Source: CAZNPH01 sp964574985 (GTDB lineage Bacteria; Bacteroidota; Bacteroidia; Bacteroidales; SM23-62). From it: a stretch of 64,000 nucleotides of DNA. Under the pieces are notes generated by a model. That model was not told the DNA's origin. It saw only the letters and a list, made by a program, of their open reading frames with translations, and ran no database searches. The DNA lies in NCBI GenBank assembly GCA_964574985.1, contig CAZNPH010000014.1:1-64000 (forward strand), in the 5' to 3' direction. Each line of letters begins with the position of its first letter. Positions within the stretch are counted from its first letter, which is position 1. Both the position numbers and the translations under genes were made by a program. Shown here piece after piece: positions 52,228-61,329 of the stretch.

Positions 52228-52488
52228 GTTTTTTTGATTTTGGTTTATGCTGTATGGCACACCTGGTTTATCATGCCGCTGCATAAACGTCTAAAATAAT
52301 AACTTTGTGAAGTTAACTGCATATATTTACATGAATTTATGAAGTCGACTGCTTAAATTTCAGTAAATTCAGGATTGATGCTGGCAGACCGGATATAGAC
52401 CTTCAATCAGGATGATTTGATCCCTTTTTCAAGCGGATACGGGATGTAAAATTATATTAGCAGTATGTCTTTTTAAAAAACCAATATC

Positions 52489-55284
52489 ATGAGAACAATT
52501 GCCTGTCTTTTACTTCTGAATATTTTTCCTGCCGGCCAGTCACAACCCTTTGTGGCAGCGCCCCGGAATCCCAGGGTGGATTATCATGTCAATCCCCTGG
52601 GGCTGGACAACCCGTCGCCGGGTTTTAGCTGGGAGGTGGGGGATATGAAACGGGGAGCCCTGCAATCGGCTTACCGGATCCTGGTGAGCTCTTCACCTGA
52701 AAAACCGGACCATGAAGAAGGGGACATCTGGGACAGCCGGAAAGTTGCCTCGGGCCAGGCCCTGCAGATCCCCTACCAGGGCAAACCGCTTGAGTCTTCC
52801 ACCCGCTATTACTGGAAGGTGCGGACCTGGGACCGTGACGGCCGGCCTTCGGAATTCAGCGAAACCTGCTGGTTTGAAACCGGTCTTCTGGATCAGGATG
52901 ACTGGCAGGGTGTCTGGATCAGGGATCACCGGGAGCCCCCGGAAAAGGACGAGGATTTCTACGAACGTATCCCCGTGCCCCTGTTCCGGAAAGAGTTCCT
53001 GCTTGACAAAGAGATCGAAAAGGCCCGGTTGTATGTAAGCGGACTCGGGTACTATGAAGCTTACCTGAACGGGGGAAAAGCCGGGGACCACCGGCTGGAT
53101 CCCGGATGGACCCGGTATGACAAAACCGTTTATTATGCGGCCTATGATGTGACCGGCCATCTGAAGCAGGGGCAGAACGCGGCAGGGATCATGCTGGGAA
53201 ACGGCTGGTACAATCCCCTGCCCATGCGTTTGTTCGGCAGGTGGAACCTGCGTAAGATACTGACCATCGGCCGGCCCAAGGTCATCGCCCAGTTACAGGT
53301 GGAATACACCGACGGAAGCACGGAGGTGGTGGTCACGGGGCCTGACTGGAAAACGGCTGAAGGCCCGGTGGTGCGCAACAATGTATACCTTGGCGAATGG
53401 CAGGATGCCCGCATGGAAAAAGAAGGATGGACCCTGCCCGGTTATGCCGGCAAACAATGGCAGCAGGCACGGGAGGCCGATCCTCCGGGGGGCAGGTTGA
53501 CATGGCAGTACATCCCGCCCATCCGGCATACCCGCACCGTGTATCCGCTGCGCGTCGATGTCCCGGAAAAAGGCATATATGTTGTTGATATGGGACAAAA
53601 CTTTGCCGGGGTGATCCGTTTCAGGGTAAATGCGCCTGAAGGAACGGATATCCGTTTCCGGTACGCGGAACTGGTCAATGATGACGGAACCATCGATGTC
53701 AACACCACCGCTGCCACACAAATCAAGAAGGGCGGAATACAGGGAGGACCCGGGGCACCGGAAACGGCCTGGCAGGAAGACCGGTATATCTGCAAAGGTG
53801 AAGGGACAGAGGTGTTCGAACCGAAATTTACCTTCAACGGTTTCCGCTACGTGGAGATCACCGGACTCCCCTACAAACCCTCTTTGAACGATATCCGGGG
53901 GATCCGGCTCAACGCGGACCTTCCCGGCAATGCTTCCTTCCGGTGCTCCAACCGGTTATTCAACAGTATCCAGGAAAATACCGAATGGACCATGCTGAGC
54001 AATGTGTTCAGCATCGAGTCGGATTGCCCTGCCCGGGAGAAGTTCGGTTACGGGGGGGACATAGTCAGTGTTGGGGAAGCCTATATATACAATTTCGATA
54101 TGTCGAATTTCTATGCCAAAACGGTCCGGGATTTTGCCCGGGATGCCCTGCCATACGGAGCCATGACCGAATGCGCCCCCAACATTGGCATCAACGGCAG
54201 GGGGCTCACCGAAGAAAGCGGACCGGTGGGATGGACACTGGCCCATCCTCTCCTGCTGGAAAAATTGTACAGGTACTATGGAAATCTTGAACTGGTCAGG
54301 GAACAGTACCAGCCACTGAAAGACCTGGTTGATTTTTACCACCGGCAGATGCCGGATCACATCATCATGATCGGCATCGGGGACCATGTAAGCATCGACG
54401 AAAGGCCCACACCGGTCACCAGCACGGCTTTCTATTACCATCATGTAACCATCCTGGGCGATATGGCCCGCCTGCTGGGAAAACCCGGGGATGCGGAAAA
54501 ATATGACGCCCTGGCCGGGGAGATCAGGAAGGCATTCATCGATAAATTCGTCAATGAAGAGACCGGGGAAGTATATACCCACACCCAGGCAGCCCAGGTG
54601 TTTGCTCTTTATTACGGATTGTTGCCGGACGGACTGGAAAGAAAGGCATTGCAGGTGCTCAGGGATGAGATATTCCTGAAGCATCACGGGCATCTGTCCA
54701 CGGGCATCTTTGCCACCAAGATGATGCTCAATGTCCTGAGCGACCGGGGACTGGACTGGATCAATTACACCATGATGAACCAAAAGGAATTTCCGGGTTA
54801 CGGATACATGATCGACAACGGGGCCACCACCCTCTGGGAGAACTGGAGTTTCAAGCAGCACGACTCAAAAAACCATCCCATGTTCGGATCGGTCAGCGAA
54901 TGGTTCCACAGGTCGTTGCTGGGCATACAGCAAACGGAAAATTCCGTGGGTTTCAGTGATATCGTGATCAAACCGGCGGTGGTGGGCGGACTCACATACG
55001 CGCAGGGATATTACCATTCGGTGCGGGGAAAGATCGAAAGCAGCTGGTGGAAATTCGGGGACGACATCTTCATGGACATCGGGATCCCGGCCAACACACG
55101 GGCAACGGTTTACGTGCCCATTGCCCCGAAGGCAAATCCCGACATTTATGAAGGGGATCAATTGCTGATCAAGGGAGGGCAACCCGCCGAAATGCCCCCG
55201 GAGATCCGTTTTGTCAGGAAAACCAACAATTTTGTTGTTTTAGAAACCGGTTCGGGCAAATACCACTTCGAAGCAAGACATTAA
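52489..55284 (+). CDS. Alpha-L-rhamnosidase (GH78)
   Basis: This 931-residue secreted protein has a short signal peptide (IACLLLLNIFPAGQSQ) and the GH78 modules in order. An N-terminal fibronectin-like domain opens with PRVDYHVNPLGLDNPSPGFSWEV-type sequence. Then come a carbohydrate-binding beta-sandwich (KEFLLDKEIEKARLYVSGLG, GNGWYNPL), an (alpha/alpha)6 barrel with SIESDCPAREKFGYGGD, YHHVTILGDMARLLGK and NGATTLWENWSF, and a C-terminal beta domain. It should release terminal L-rhamnose from plant or algal polysaccharides. It is divergent from the UxuA-like gene across 261 bases that contain no gene. Confidence 0.93.
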   Translation: MRTIACLLLLNIFPAGQSQPFVAAPRNPRVDYHVNPLGLDNPSPGFSWEVGDMKRGALQSAYRILVSSSPEKPDHEEGDIWDSRKVASGQALQIPYQGKPLESSTRYYWKVRTWDRDGRPSEFSETCWFETGLLDQDDWQGVWIRDHREPPEKDEDFYERIPVPLFRKEFLLDKEIEKARLYVSGLGYYEAYLNGGKAGDHRLDPGWTRYDKTVYYAAYDVTGHLKQGQNAAGIMLGNGWYNPLPMRLFGRWNLRKILTIGRPKVIAQLQVEYTDGSTEVVVTGPDWKTAEGPVVRNNVYLGEWQDARMEKEGWTLPGYAGKQWQQAREADPPGGRLTWQYIPPIRHTRTVYPLRVDVPEKGIYVVDMGQNFAGVIRFRVNAPEGTDIRFRYAELVNDDGTIDVNTTAATQIKKGGIQGGPGAPETAWQEDRYICKGEGTEVFEPKFTFNGFRYVEITGLPYKPSLNDIRGIRLNADLPGNASFRCSNRLFNSIQENTEWTMLSNVFSIESDCPAREKFGYGGDIVSVGEAYIYNFDMSNFYAKTVRDFARDALPYGAMTECAPNIGINGRGLTEESGPVGWTLAHPLLLEKLYRYYGNLELVREQYQPLKDLVDFYHRQMPDHIIMIGIGDHVSIDERPTPVTSTAFYYHHVTILGDMARLLGKPGDAEKYDALAGEIRKAFIDKFVNEETGEVYTHTQAAQVFALYYGLLPDGLERKALQVLRDEIFLKHHGHLSTGIFATKMMLNVLSDRGLDWINYTMMNQKEFPGYGYMIDNGATTLWENWSFKQHDSKNHPMFGSVSEWFHRSLLGIQQTENSVGFSDIVIKPAVVGGLTYAQGYYHSVRGKIESSWWKFGDDIFMDIGIPANTRATVYVPIAPKANPDIYEGDQLLIKGGQPAEMPPEIRFVRKTNNFVVLETGSGKYHFEARH

Positions 55285-55288
55285 AACA

Positions 55289-57907
55289 CTATTTGAGTCC
55301 GCTCAGCTTCTTGATCTCATACAGTTTGTTGAGGGCTTCCAGGGGAGTGAGGTTCTCAATGTCCAGGTCCCGGATCTCATCCCGTATCTGTTTGAGGACC
55401 GGGTCATCAAGCTGGAATATGCTGGTCTGAAAACCTTCCCTGCCGGAAGCCAGGGAGGAAACAGGCTTGGTAAGGGAATCCTTTTTGTGGGATTTCTCCA
55501 GTTCTTTCAATACTTCTTCGGCCCTGCCAACCACCGACCGGGGCATTCCGGCCATCCGGGCCACATGTATCCCGAAGCTGTGCTCACTGCCCCCCCGTTT
55601 CAGCTTCCGCAGGAAGATCACCCGGTCATCCATTTCCCGGATGGATACATTGAAGTTCTTTACCCGCCCGTAGGACGATTCCAGTTCGTTCAGCTCATGA
55701 TAATGGGTGGCAAACAGGGTCTTGGCCCGGGCTTTTTCATTTTCATGGATGTACTCGACCATGGCCCAGGCAATGGATATCCCGTCATAGGTGCTGGTTC
55801 CCCTGCCGATCTCATCCAGCAGGATCAGGCTCCTGCCGGTCACATTGTTCAGGATGCTGGCCGCCTCGTTCATTTCCACCATAAAGGTGGATTCACCCAT
55901 GGAAATATTATCGGAAGCACCCACGCGGGTAAAGATCTTGTCCACCCACCCGATCCTGGCCGATTCAGCGGGAACAAAACTTCCCGTCTGTGCCAGCAGG
56001 ACGATCAGTGCCGTTTGCCTGAGCAGGGCCGATTTTCCCGACATGTTGGGTCCGGTGAGGATGATCACCTGCTGTTCCTTGTTGCTCAGGCAGACATCGT
56101 TGGGGATATATTCTTCACCGGGGGGAAGTTGCTGTTCGATCACCGGATGCCTGCCTTGCCGGATGTCGATCTCGTCGGAATCATCGAGTACGGGCCTGAC
56201 ATATCCGTTTTCTGCGGCAACCTTTGCAAAGGACAACAGGCAATCGAGCCGCGCGATCAGGGAGGCATTTTTCTGAATAACCTCCGTGTAGCCATGGAGT
56301 CCGTTCACCAGATCATGAAACAAACGGGTTTCCAGTTCGATGATCTTCTCCTCGGCCCCCAGGACTTTTTCTTCATATTCCTTTAATTCTCCGGTTACAT
56401 ACCGTTCGGCGCTGACCAGGGTTTGTTTGCGTGTCCATTCGGGAGGGACTTTGCTTTTGTGGGTATTGCGGACTTCAATGTAGTAACCGAATACATTGTT
56501 GAAACCAACCTTCAGGGAAGGGATGCCGGTGCGTTCACTTTCTTTCTGCTGGAGTCCGGCAATAAAATCCTTGCCGGAACAGGCCATATTTCTCAATTCA
56601 TCCAGTTCTTCCGATACACCGGTTGCGATCACATCCCCTTTCCCGATGGCATTGGGCGGATCGGGCATCAATTCTTTTTCAATGCGTTCCCTGGCGGGTG
56701 CACAGGGATCAAGCCGGCCGGAAAGATCGTTCAGCCCTGTTTCATCCGCTTCCCTGCAAATTTCTTGTAACGGAATAATGGCGGTCAGCGCGGTCTTCAG
56801 CTGCATGAGTTCCCGGGGAGTGACCCTGCCGGCCGATACCCTGGAGATCAGACGTTCCAGATCGCCCACCTGCCTGATCTGTTCTCCGGCCTGCCCGGTA
56901 AATTCCGGATGGTCTTTCATGTATTCCACCACATTCAGCCGCTCGTTGATCCTGACTGTGTCTTTCAGGGGAAGGGCCAGCCATCTTTTGAACAATCTGC
57001 CGCCCATGGGGGATATGGTGCGGTCCGTAACACTCAGCAGGGTTTTTCCCCCTTCCTGGATGGAATGAAAGATCTCCAGGTTCCGGATGGTGAACTTGTC
57101 CAGCCATACATAACGGTCCTCCTCAATGCGCCGGATGGATGTGATGTGTCCCGTCTGTTCATGGCAGGTAAGCTCCAGGTACTGAAGTACGGCGCCTGCG
57201 GCAATGATCCCGTATTTGAAAGCTTGTATGCCGAAGCCTTTCAATGATGTGGTTTCAAATTGCCTGAGCAGTTTGTCCCTGGCATTGTCCTCGTTGAACA
57301 CCCACTCATCAAGCTTATAAGTCAGATAATGGTCGCCGAATACGCGGAGAAAATCCTGCTGCTTTCTTTTCTCGATCAGCACTTCCTTGGGCCTTAAGCT
57401 GCTGAGCAGCTTGTCAAGGTAATCGGTGTTTCCCTCGGCGGTCATGAATTCTCCGGTGGAAATATCCAGGAAGGCCACCCCGCCCATTTTCCCTTCCACG
57501 CATACACCGGCCAGAAAATTGTTCTCCTTCCTTTCGAGCACGTTTTCGTTGAAAGATATGCCCGGGGTGACCAGTTCGGTAATCCCCCTTTTGACCACTT
57601 TTTTTGCCAGTTTGGGATCTTCAAGCTGTTCGCAGATGGCCACACGCTGGCCGGCCCTGACCAGCCTGGGAAGATAGGTTTCCAGGGCATGATGGGGGAA
57701 CCCGGCAAGCTCGACAAAACTGGCTGCCCCGTTGGCCCGCTTGGTCAGTGTTATGCCCAGGATTTCGGACGTCCGGATGGCATCATCGCCGAATGTTTCG
57801 TAGAAATCCCCCACCCGGAACAACAGTACCGCATCGGGATGCTTTTGCTTGATGCTGTTGTACTGCTTCATCAACGGGGTATCCACATATTTGGATGAAG
57901 AGTTCAA
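55289..57907 (-). CDS. mutS: DNA mismatch repair protein MutS
   Basis: This 872-residue protein has all MutS parts: the mismatch-reading N-terminal domain with DAVLLFRVGDFYETFGDDA (Phe-x-Glu near residue 37), the connector and lever domains, the Walker A GPNMSGKSALLRQ near residue 620, and the Walker B signature LDEIGRGTSTYDG, with TLFATHYHEL downstream. It detects mismatches and recruits MutL. It is convergent with the rhamnosidase gene (4 bases apart). The gap upstream of its start, 57908-58128, is AT-rich and carries no visible gene. It marks the left boundary of the AT-rich islet. Confidence 0.97.
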   Translation of the reverse strand: MNSSSKYVDTPLMKQYNSIKQKHPDAVLLFRVGDFYETFGDDAIRTSEILGITLTKRANGAASFVELAGFPHHALETYLPRLVRAGQRVAICEQLEDPKLAKKVVKRGITELVTPGISFNENVLERKENNFLAGVCVEGKMGGVAFLDISTGEFMTAEGNTDYLDKLLSSLRPKEVLIEKRKQQDFLRVFGDHYLTYKLDEWVFNEDNARDKLLRQFETTSLKGFGIQAFKYGIIAAGAVLQYLELTCHEQTGHITSIRRIEEDRYVWLDKFTIRNLEIFHSIQEGGKTLLSVTDRTISPMGGRLFKRWLALPLKDTVRINERLNVVEYMKDHPEFTGQAGEQIRQVGDLERLISRVSAGRVTPRELMQLKTALTAIIPLQEICREADETGLNDLSGRLDPCAPARERIEKELMPDPPNAIGKGDVIATGVSEELDELRNMACSGKDFIAGLQQKESERTGIPSLKVGFNNVFGYYIEVRNTHKSKVPPEWTRKQTLVSAERYVTGELKEYEEKVLGAEEKIIELETRLFHDLVNGLHGYTEVIQKNASLIARLDCLLSFAKVAAENGYVRPVLDDSDEIDIRQGRHPVIEQQLPPGEEYIPNDVCLSNKEQQVIILTGPNMSGKSALLRQTALIVLLAQTGSFVPAESARIGWVDKIFTRVGASDNISMGESTFMVEMNEAASILNNVTGRSLILLDEIGRGTSTYDGISIAWAMVEYIHENEKARAKTLFATHYHELNELESSYGRVKNFNVSIREMDDRVIFLRKLKRGGSEHSFGIHVARMAGMPRSVVGRAEEVLKELEKSHKKDSLTKPVSSLASGREGFQTSIFQLDDPVLKQIRDEIRDLDIENLTPLEALNKLYEIKKLSGLK

Positions 57908-58128
57908 ATGTTCTGGATTTGAATTTTCCGTACCGTTTGAACAAAATTACAGAAATTTTCATAAGCCCACACACTATATGGTCGTGTAAAAAGGTTAAAA
58001 TACCTACAAGGAAAGGATAAAATCAGAAGGGGTTTTGTTCGGTGGTGATATGGAATTAGCATTATGATTCATAAAATTTAGGATTAATCAGAAAGAGGAA
58101 ACACAAGAAATAAAATGAAATTTTCTTT

Positions 58129-58560
58129 TTAACCGCGATTATCAGATTCAGTGGTATTTTTCTCCAATTGACCACCCAGAGCAGTAAGGTTTAAAGTAGG
58201 GAGATTTATCGCATTAATACCTATAAGAGTGGTGAGTGTTGAAATGTATGCCCTCACATAGGGGAATAGTAGAGCAGGAGCGTTTACGTAAAAATATTGG
58301 TTTAAATGCTCAGGACTGATATCAGTATCAAAATAGAAATCAGCAACGATGATTACTTCAATTAAGAAACTATGATTTTCATCTTCAATTAAAACCCCAA
58401 GTTGCAACTTAAAACATGAGTTTTCCCTGTTGATAACTCCTTTCGGGTCAAATTTAAGATTTATAGCATTGGCGGGGTTATCACCTTTTAACTCAAAAAG
58501 TGATTTTATTATTTTATAGTTCTTGAATTGGAACTTTGCCGTTTTTGATTATTCTTCCAT
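58129..58560 (-). pseudogene. SecB-like chaperone frame interrupted by a stop at codon 4
   Basis: From an ATG at 58560 the frame reads Met-Glu-Glu-stop and then continues open for 139 codons: SKTAKFQFKNYKIIKSLFEL, FDPKGVINRENSCFKLQLGV, and the SecB signature YVNAPALLFPYVRAYISTLT. Length and layout match SecB-like chaperones. The stop (TAA) differs by one base from a Gln codon. After it the first ATG/GTG/TTG codon is a TTG at 58405-58407, far inside the fold. So the gene is a recent nonsense mutant, uses a rare start codon, or the stop is bypassed. The ATG follows the upstream stop by 2 bases. SecB-like proteins outside Proteobacteria are typical of toxin-antitoxin-chaperone loci, which fits the two genes upstream. 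Confidence 0.75.
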
Positions 58561-58562
58561 AA

Positions 58563-58940
58563 TTATGCAGCCAAAGCATATTCTACCTGTAACTCATAAT
58601 GATTCTGTACCCAGCCATTAATTTCAACAGGTAATACTGACAATTGTATATCCTCACTAAATTGATTTGCATTAAATACAAACTCAGGGTTATTAATTTG
58701 TGTTAAGGAATCCTCTGATACAAAAAGCACAGTTTCAGGATAGAAGCGATTATCAAATTCAAAGCCAAAATCCGCTTCATACTTAATATAATCAGGATTA
58801 TCTTTGTAACAATCCAGAGGTCGAACATCAACTATATGAGTTGAAGTATTTGAATTGAATTTATATTTAAATGATAATTCAGGAAAAATATTCCGTAACT
58901 CGTTCAAACGTGCCTTAATGAATTCTTTTGGACTCATCAT
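58563..58940 (-). CDS. Unrecognised partner protein between HEPN-like and SecB-like genes
   Basis: This 125-residue protein was not recognised. It begins MMSPKEFIKARLNELRNIF with a probable helix followed by beta strands (THIVDVRPLDCY, YIKYEADFGFEFDN, ETVLFVSEDSL) and ends in a hydrophobic tail (NHYELQVEYALAA). Its ATG overlaps the HEPN-like stop (ATGA) and its own stop is 2 bases before the SecB-like ATG, so the three are one translational unit. In toxin-antitoxin-chaperone loci the antitoxin often ends in a hydrophobic chaperone-addiction tail, which this end could be. That role is inferred only from position and composition. Confidence 0.6.
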   Translation of the reverse strand: MMSPKEFIKARLNELRNIFPELSFKYKFNSNTSTHIVDVRPLDCYKDNPDYIKYEADFGFEFDNRFYPETVLFVSEDSLTQINNPEFVFNANQFSEDIQLSVLPVEINGWVQNHYELQVEYALAA

Positions 58941-59344
58941 TTAAAATTTTTTTGAATATATTGCTTTAATTCAGTTGCGTAATTCAATGCCTTTTGGCTT
59001 TTATCAATTGTAATTTCAACATCATCATAATCTGATGATTCACGGAATTCCTTTAAATCCTTTAGTTTACGGCTAAAATCATTATAATCAGAATATCCAT
59101 TTTCCCTTTTTACTTCATTATTAAAGAAATGGATGACAAAAGTATGTGTTCCACCTGATGGGTTAACAGATACTCTTTGACTTAGTTCATCATAACTTAT
59201 GCCAAAATGATCATACATGGTAAATTTCATCAGTTGAAAGCAACTATAATAGGCGCTATGTACACTCGGAGCAAATAAATATTTATCAATCAATACCTGA
59301 GCGGCTTCGAAATTAAACTCGGATTTTTCTCTTAATTTGCTCAT
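58937..59344 (-). CDS. HEPN-domain-like protein
   Basis: This 135-residue protein has the helical pattern of HEPN proteins. There is an N-terminal helix with AAQVLIDKYLFAPSVHSAYY and SCFQLMKF (the YAAsvHxaYYa-like signature). A middle stretch reads LSQRVSVNPSGGTHTFVIHFF, and a C-terminal helix reads YDDVEITIDKSQKALNYATE. HEPN families include ribonuclease toxins and defence proteins. The catalytic Arg-x4-6-His is not obvious: the nearest Arg and His are separated by nine residues. It opens the three-gene unit and would be its toxin or sensor by position. Strongly AT-rich, unlike the flanks. Confidence 0.6.
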   Translation of the reverse strand: MSKLREKSEFNFEAAQVLIDKYLFAPSVHSAYYSCFQLMKFTMYDHFGISYDELSQRVSVNPSGGTHTFVIHFFNNEVKRENGYSDYNDFSRKLKDLKEFRESSDYDDVEITIDKSQKALNYATELKQYIQKNFK

Positions 59345-59431
59345 TTTTCATGATTGACCTGCAGAAGCATAACATCTTTTAAAGATAAAAAATTTTATTA
59401 ACGAAAAATACTACTTTAAGATTTGTCCAAT

Positions 59432-60235
59432 TTAATCAACAAATTCACTGGTAATTAAATCCTTACCAAAGTTTTCATAAATCCCTAAACCAAACAAGGC
59501 AAAATCATATTTCACAGGGTCACTGTTATCCAATTGGCGTAAACCACCATCCAATTCCAGCACTGCTTTGGCATCATTCTGCTTCCGTTTCAGCAAACCG
59601 AGTTTACGGGCAACATTACCAGAATGAACATCCAGTGGACATGACAGAATTGATGGTGAGATGTTCTTCCAGATTCCGAAATCAACACCACGGTTATCAT
59701 TGCGAATCATCCAACGTAAATACATATTGATTTTTTTCGCAGCCGAACCAGATAACGGGTCTGGAAGATGTTTTCGGGTTCTCTGAAGGTGTGGTACTGT
59801 GAAAAACTCCTTATTCAATTGATGAATGGCTGGCTGGACAGACTTCGGTGTTTTGTATTCAGTAAATACACCTTCAAGTCCATTCCGATGTTGATACAGG
59901 TATTTTAATGCTTCAATGAATGTTATCAGGTCGGTGGAATTAAATGTACGGTGGACGAACCCATCGATTTTCTTCAAATGTTCATCTTTGTAATTCATAA
60001 TGAAATCATAAGGGGAATTACCCATGATTCTCATCATACGCTTTGCACTTCTTACAATTGATTTTCGGTTACCCCATGATATTGTGGCTGCCAGAAAACC
60101 TGAAATCTCAATATCTTCTTTTGCAGAATACATGTGAGGTATCTGAATAGGGTCAAGTTCAATAAAATCCGGAGTGTTATATTGAAGTACCTTTTTATCA
60201 AGAAATTCACACAGTTGTTCCAGGTTCAATTCCAT
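59432..60235 (-). CDS. TIGR02757 family protein, complete AT-rich copy
   Basis: This 267-residue protein matches the TIGR02757 (DUF2400) family. Phrases are DPIQIPHMYSAKEDIEISGF, AATISWGNRKSIVRSAKRMM, DGFVHRTFNSTDLITFIEAL, RTRKHLPDPLSGSAAKKINM, and WKNISPSILSCPLDVHSGNV. The family is related to helix-hairpin-helix DNA glycosylases and is assumed to act in DNA repair, but no reaction is established. Its base composition is AT-rich like the neighbouring HEPN-SecB genes. A disrupted second copy with native composition lies directly behind it at about 60.3-60.66 kb, so this copy has probably replaced the original. Confidence 0.85.
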   Translation of the reverse strand: MELNLEQLCEFLDKKVLQYNTPDFIELDPIQIPHMYSAKEDIEISGFLAATISWGNRKSIVRSAKRMMRIMGNSPYDFIMNYKDEHLKKIDGFVHRTFNSTDLITFIEALKYLYQHRNGLEGVFTEYKTPKSVQPAIHQLNKEFFTVPHLQRTRKHLPDPLSGSAAKKINMYLRWMIRNDNRGVDFGIWKNISPSILSCPLDVHSGNVARKLGLLKRKQNDAKAVLELDGGLRQLDNSDPVKYDFALFGLGIYENFGKDLITSEFVD

Positions 60236-60304
60236 ACCACTGTATTTACACGGTACAAAAATACTGATAATGACAAGGGATTCCTATGCTACCTTATTTG
60301 TCCG

Positions 60305-60659
60305 TCTAAACATATTCAATCTTTTGGCGGATGAGCCATTTGCGGTATCGGCCAGGTGTTTTCCGGTCCTCCCGGGAGAAAGTCCCCGGAAAAAAATACT
60401 GGAAAACATGCCCCAATCCGCCCTTTTCCCGGTACAGGTACCTGAGTGGATCCATAAAAGTCCGGCAATCGCTGCCGTTGAATGTCCGGTGGACAAACCC
60501 TTCAAACCTGTCCGGTTCCCGGTCTGAACAATGCATGATGAATTCGGCCGGTTGGCAGTACCGGTGAGGAATACTTATTGGATCGCCGGGGATGATCGCC
60601 CTGATATTATAGCGACCGGTTCTTTCTTCCAGAAAATCCCTGATTCTTTTCGCTTCCAA
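60305..60659 (-). pseudogene. Disrupted native TIGR02757 gene
   Basis: The frame from ATG 60659 aligns with the complete copy next door: GDPISIPHRY matches DPIQIPHMY, then about 38 residues are missing, then PAEFIMH and RFEGFVHRTFNGSDCRTFMD match SPYDFIMN and DGFVHRTFNSTD. After GHVFQYFF the frame is shifted. The true continuation (GRTGKHLADTANGSSAKRLN) is found in another frame over the same bases (60505-60309). It is cut at about 60308, where AT-rich DNA begins. Deletion, frameshift and loss of the last third leave no function. Composition matches the flanking native genes. It abuts lolD by 7 bases, its likely original operon position. Confidence 0.8.
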
Positions 60660-60666
60660 AGTCTGT

Positions 60667-61329
60667 TTACGGATTATGGTCCGGTATCCTCCCGTCTTTG
60701 ATGGTCAGGATGCGGTCACTGAGCGAGGCCAGCTCCTTGTCATGGGTGGCGATCACGATGGTTTGTTCATACCTGTCCCGGAGGGAAAAGAACAATTTGT
60801 GCAGTTCTTGTTTGTTCCGGCTGTCCAGATTGCCTGAGGGCTCATCGGCAAGGATCACAGCAGGATCATTGATCAGTGCCCTGGCTACAGCCACCCGCTG
60901 CTGCTCACCCCCGGACAATTCTGCAGGTTTATGGCCGAGTCGCAGTCCGAGCTGCAAAAAACCCAGTATTTCCCTGGCCCTGGCTTCTGCTTTCTCTCTG
61001 GGAGTCCCGGCAATAAATGCCGGCAGGCAGACATTCTCCATGGCGGTAAATTCAGGCAAAAGATGATGAAACTGAAAAACAAAGCCTATGTTCCGGTTCC
61101 TGAACCTGGAAAGTTGTTTTTCTTTCATCTTGTCCACATCCACGCCTTCAATGAATACTTTTCCCCCGTTCTTCCCGGTCAGGGTGCCGATGATCTGCAA
61201 AAGGGTCGTTTTGCCGGCTCCGCTTGCCCCGGCAATACAGACGATCTCCCCCTTCCGTATCTCAAGGTCTATCCCTTTGAGCACTTCCAGTTTGCCGTAG
61301 CGTTTGGTAAGATTCTCAGTCCGGATCAT
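60667..61329 (-). CDS. lolD: ABC transporter ATP-binding protein, LolD-like
   Basis: This 220-residue ATPase has Walker A GASGAGKTTLLQI near residue 35, Q-loop FVFQFHHLLPEFTAMENV, signature LSGGEQQRVAVARAL and Walker B VILADEPSGNLDSRN, then the H-loop IVIATHDKEL. The sequence around the Q-loop and the length match LolD/MacB-type ATPases that power lipoprotein release from the inner membrane. Membrane partners (LolC/E) are not in the window. It overlaps the exchanger gene by 4 bases (ATGA), so the two are co-transcribed and translationally linked. Confidence 0.88.
   Translation of the reverse strand: MIRTENLTKRYGKLEVLKGIDLEIRKGEIVCIAGASGAGKTTLLQIIGTLTGKNGGKVFIEGVDVDKMKEKQLSRFRNRNIGFVFQFHHLLPEFTAMENVCLPAFIAGTPREKAEARAREILGFLQLGLRLGHKPAELSGGEQQRVAVARALINDPAVILADEPSGNLDSRNKQELHKLFFSLRDRYEQTIVIATHDKELASLSDRILTIKDGRIPDHNP

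Noticed and set aside
58129..58407. A short SecB-like gene starting from the TTG at 58407
   Set aside because: This start would drop the conserved first strands of the SecB fold, which are encoded in the same frame upstream. The longer, interrupted frame explains the sequence better.
57908..60310. Flanking direct repeats or a tRNA target for the AT-rich islet next to mutS
   Set aside because: No repeat pair, integrase or tRNA was found at its edges, so it is described as an islet probably gained by recombination rather than as an integrative element.
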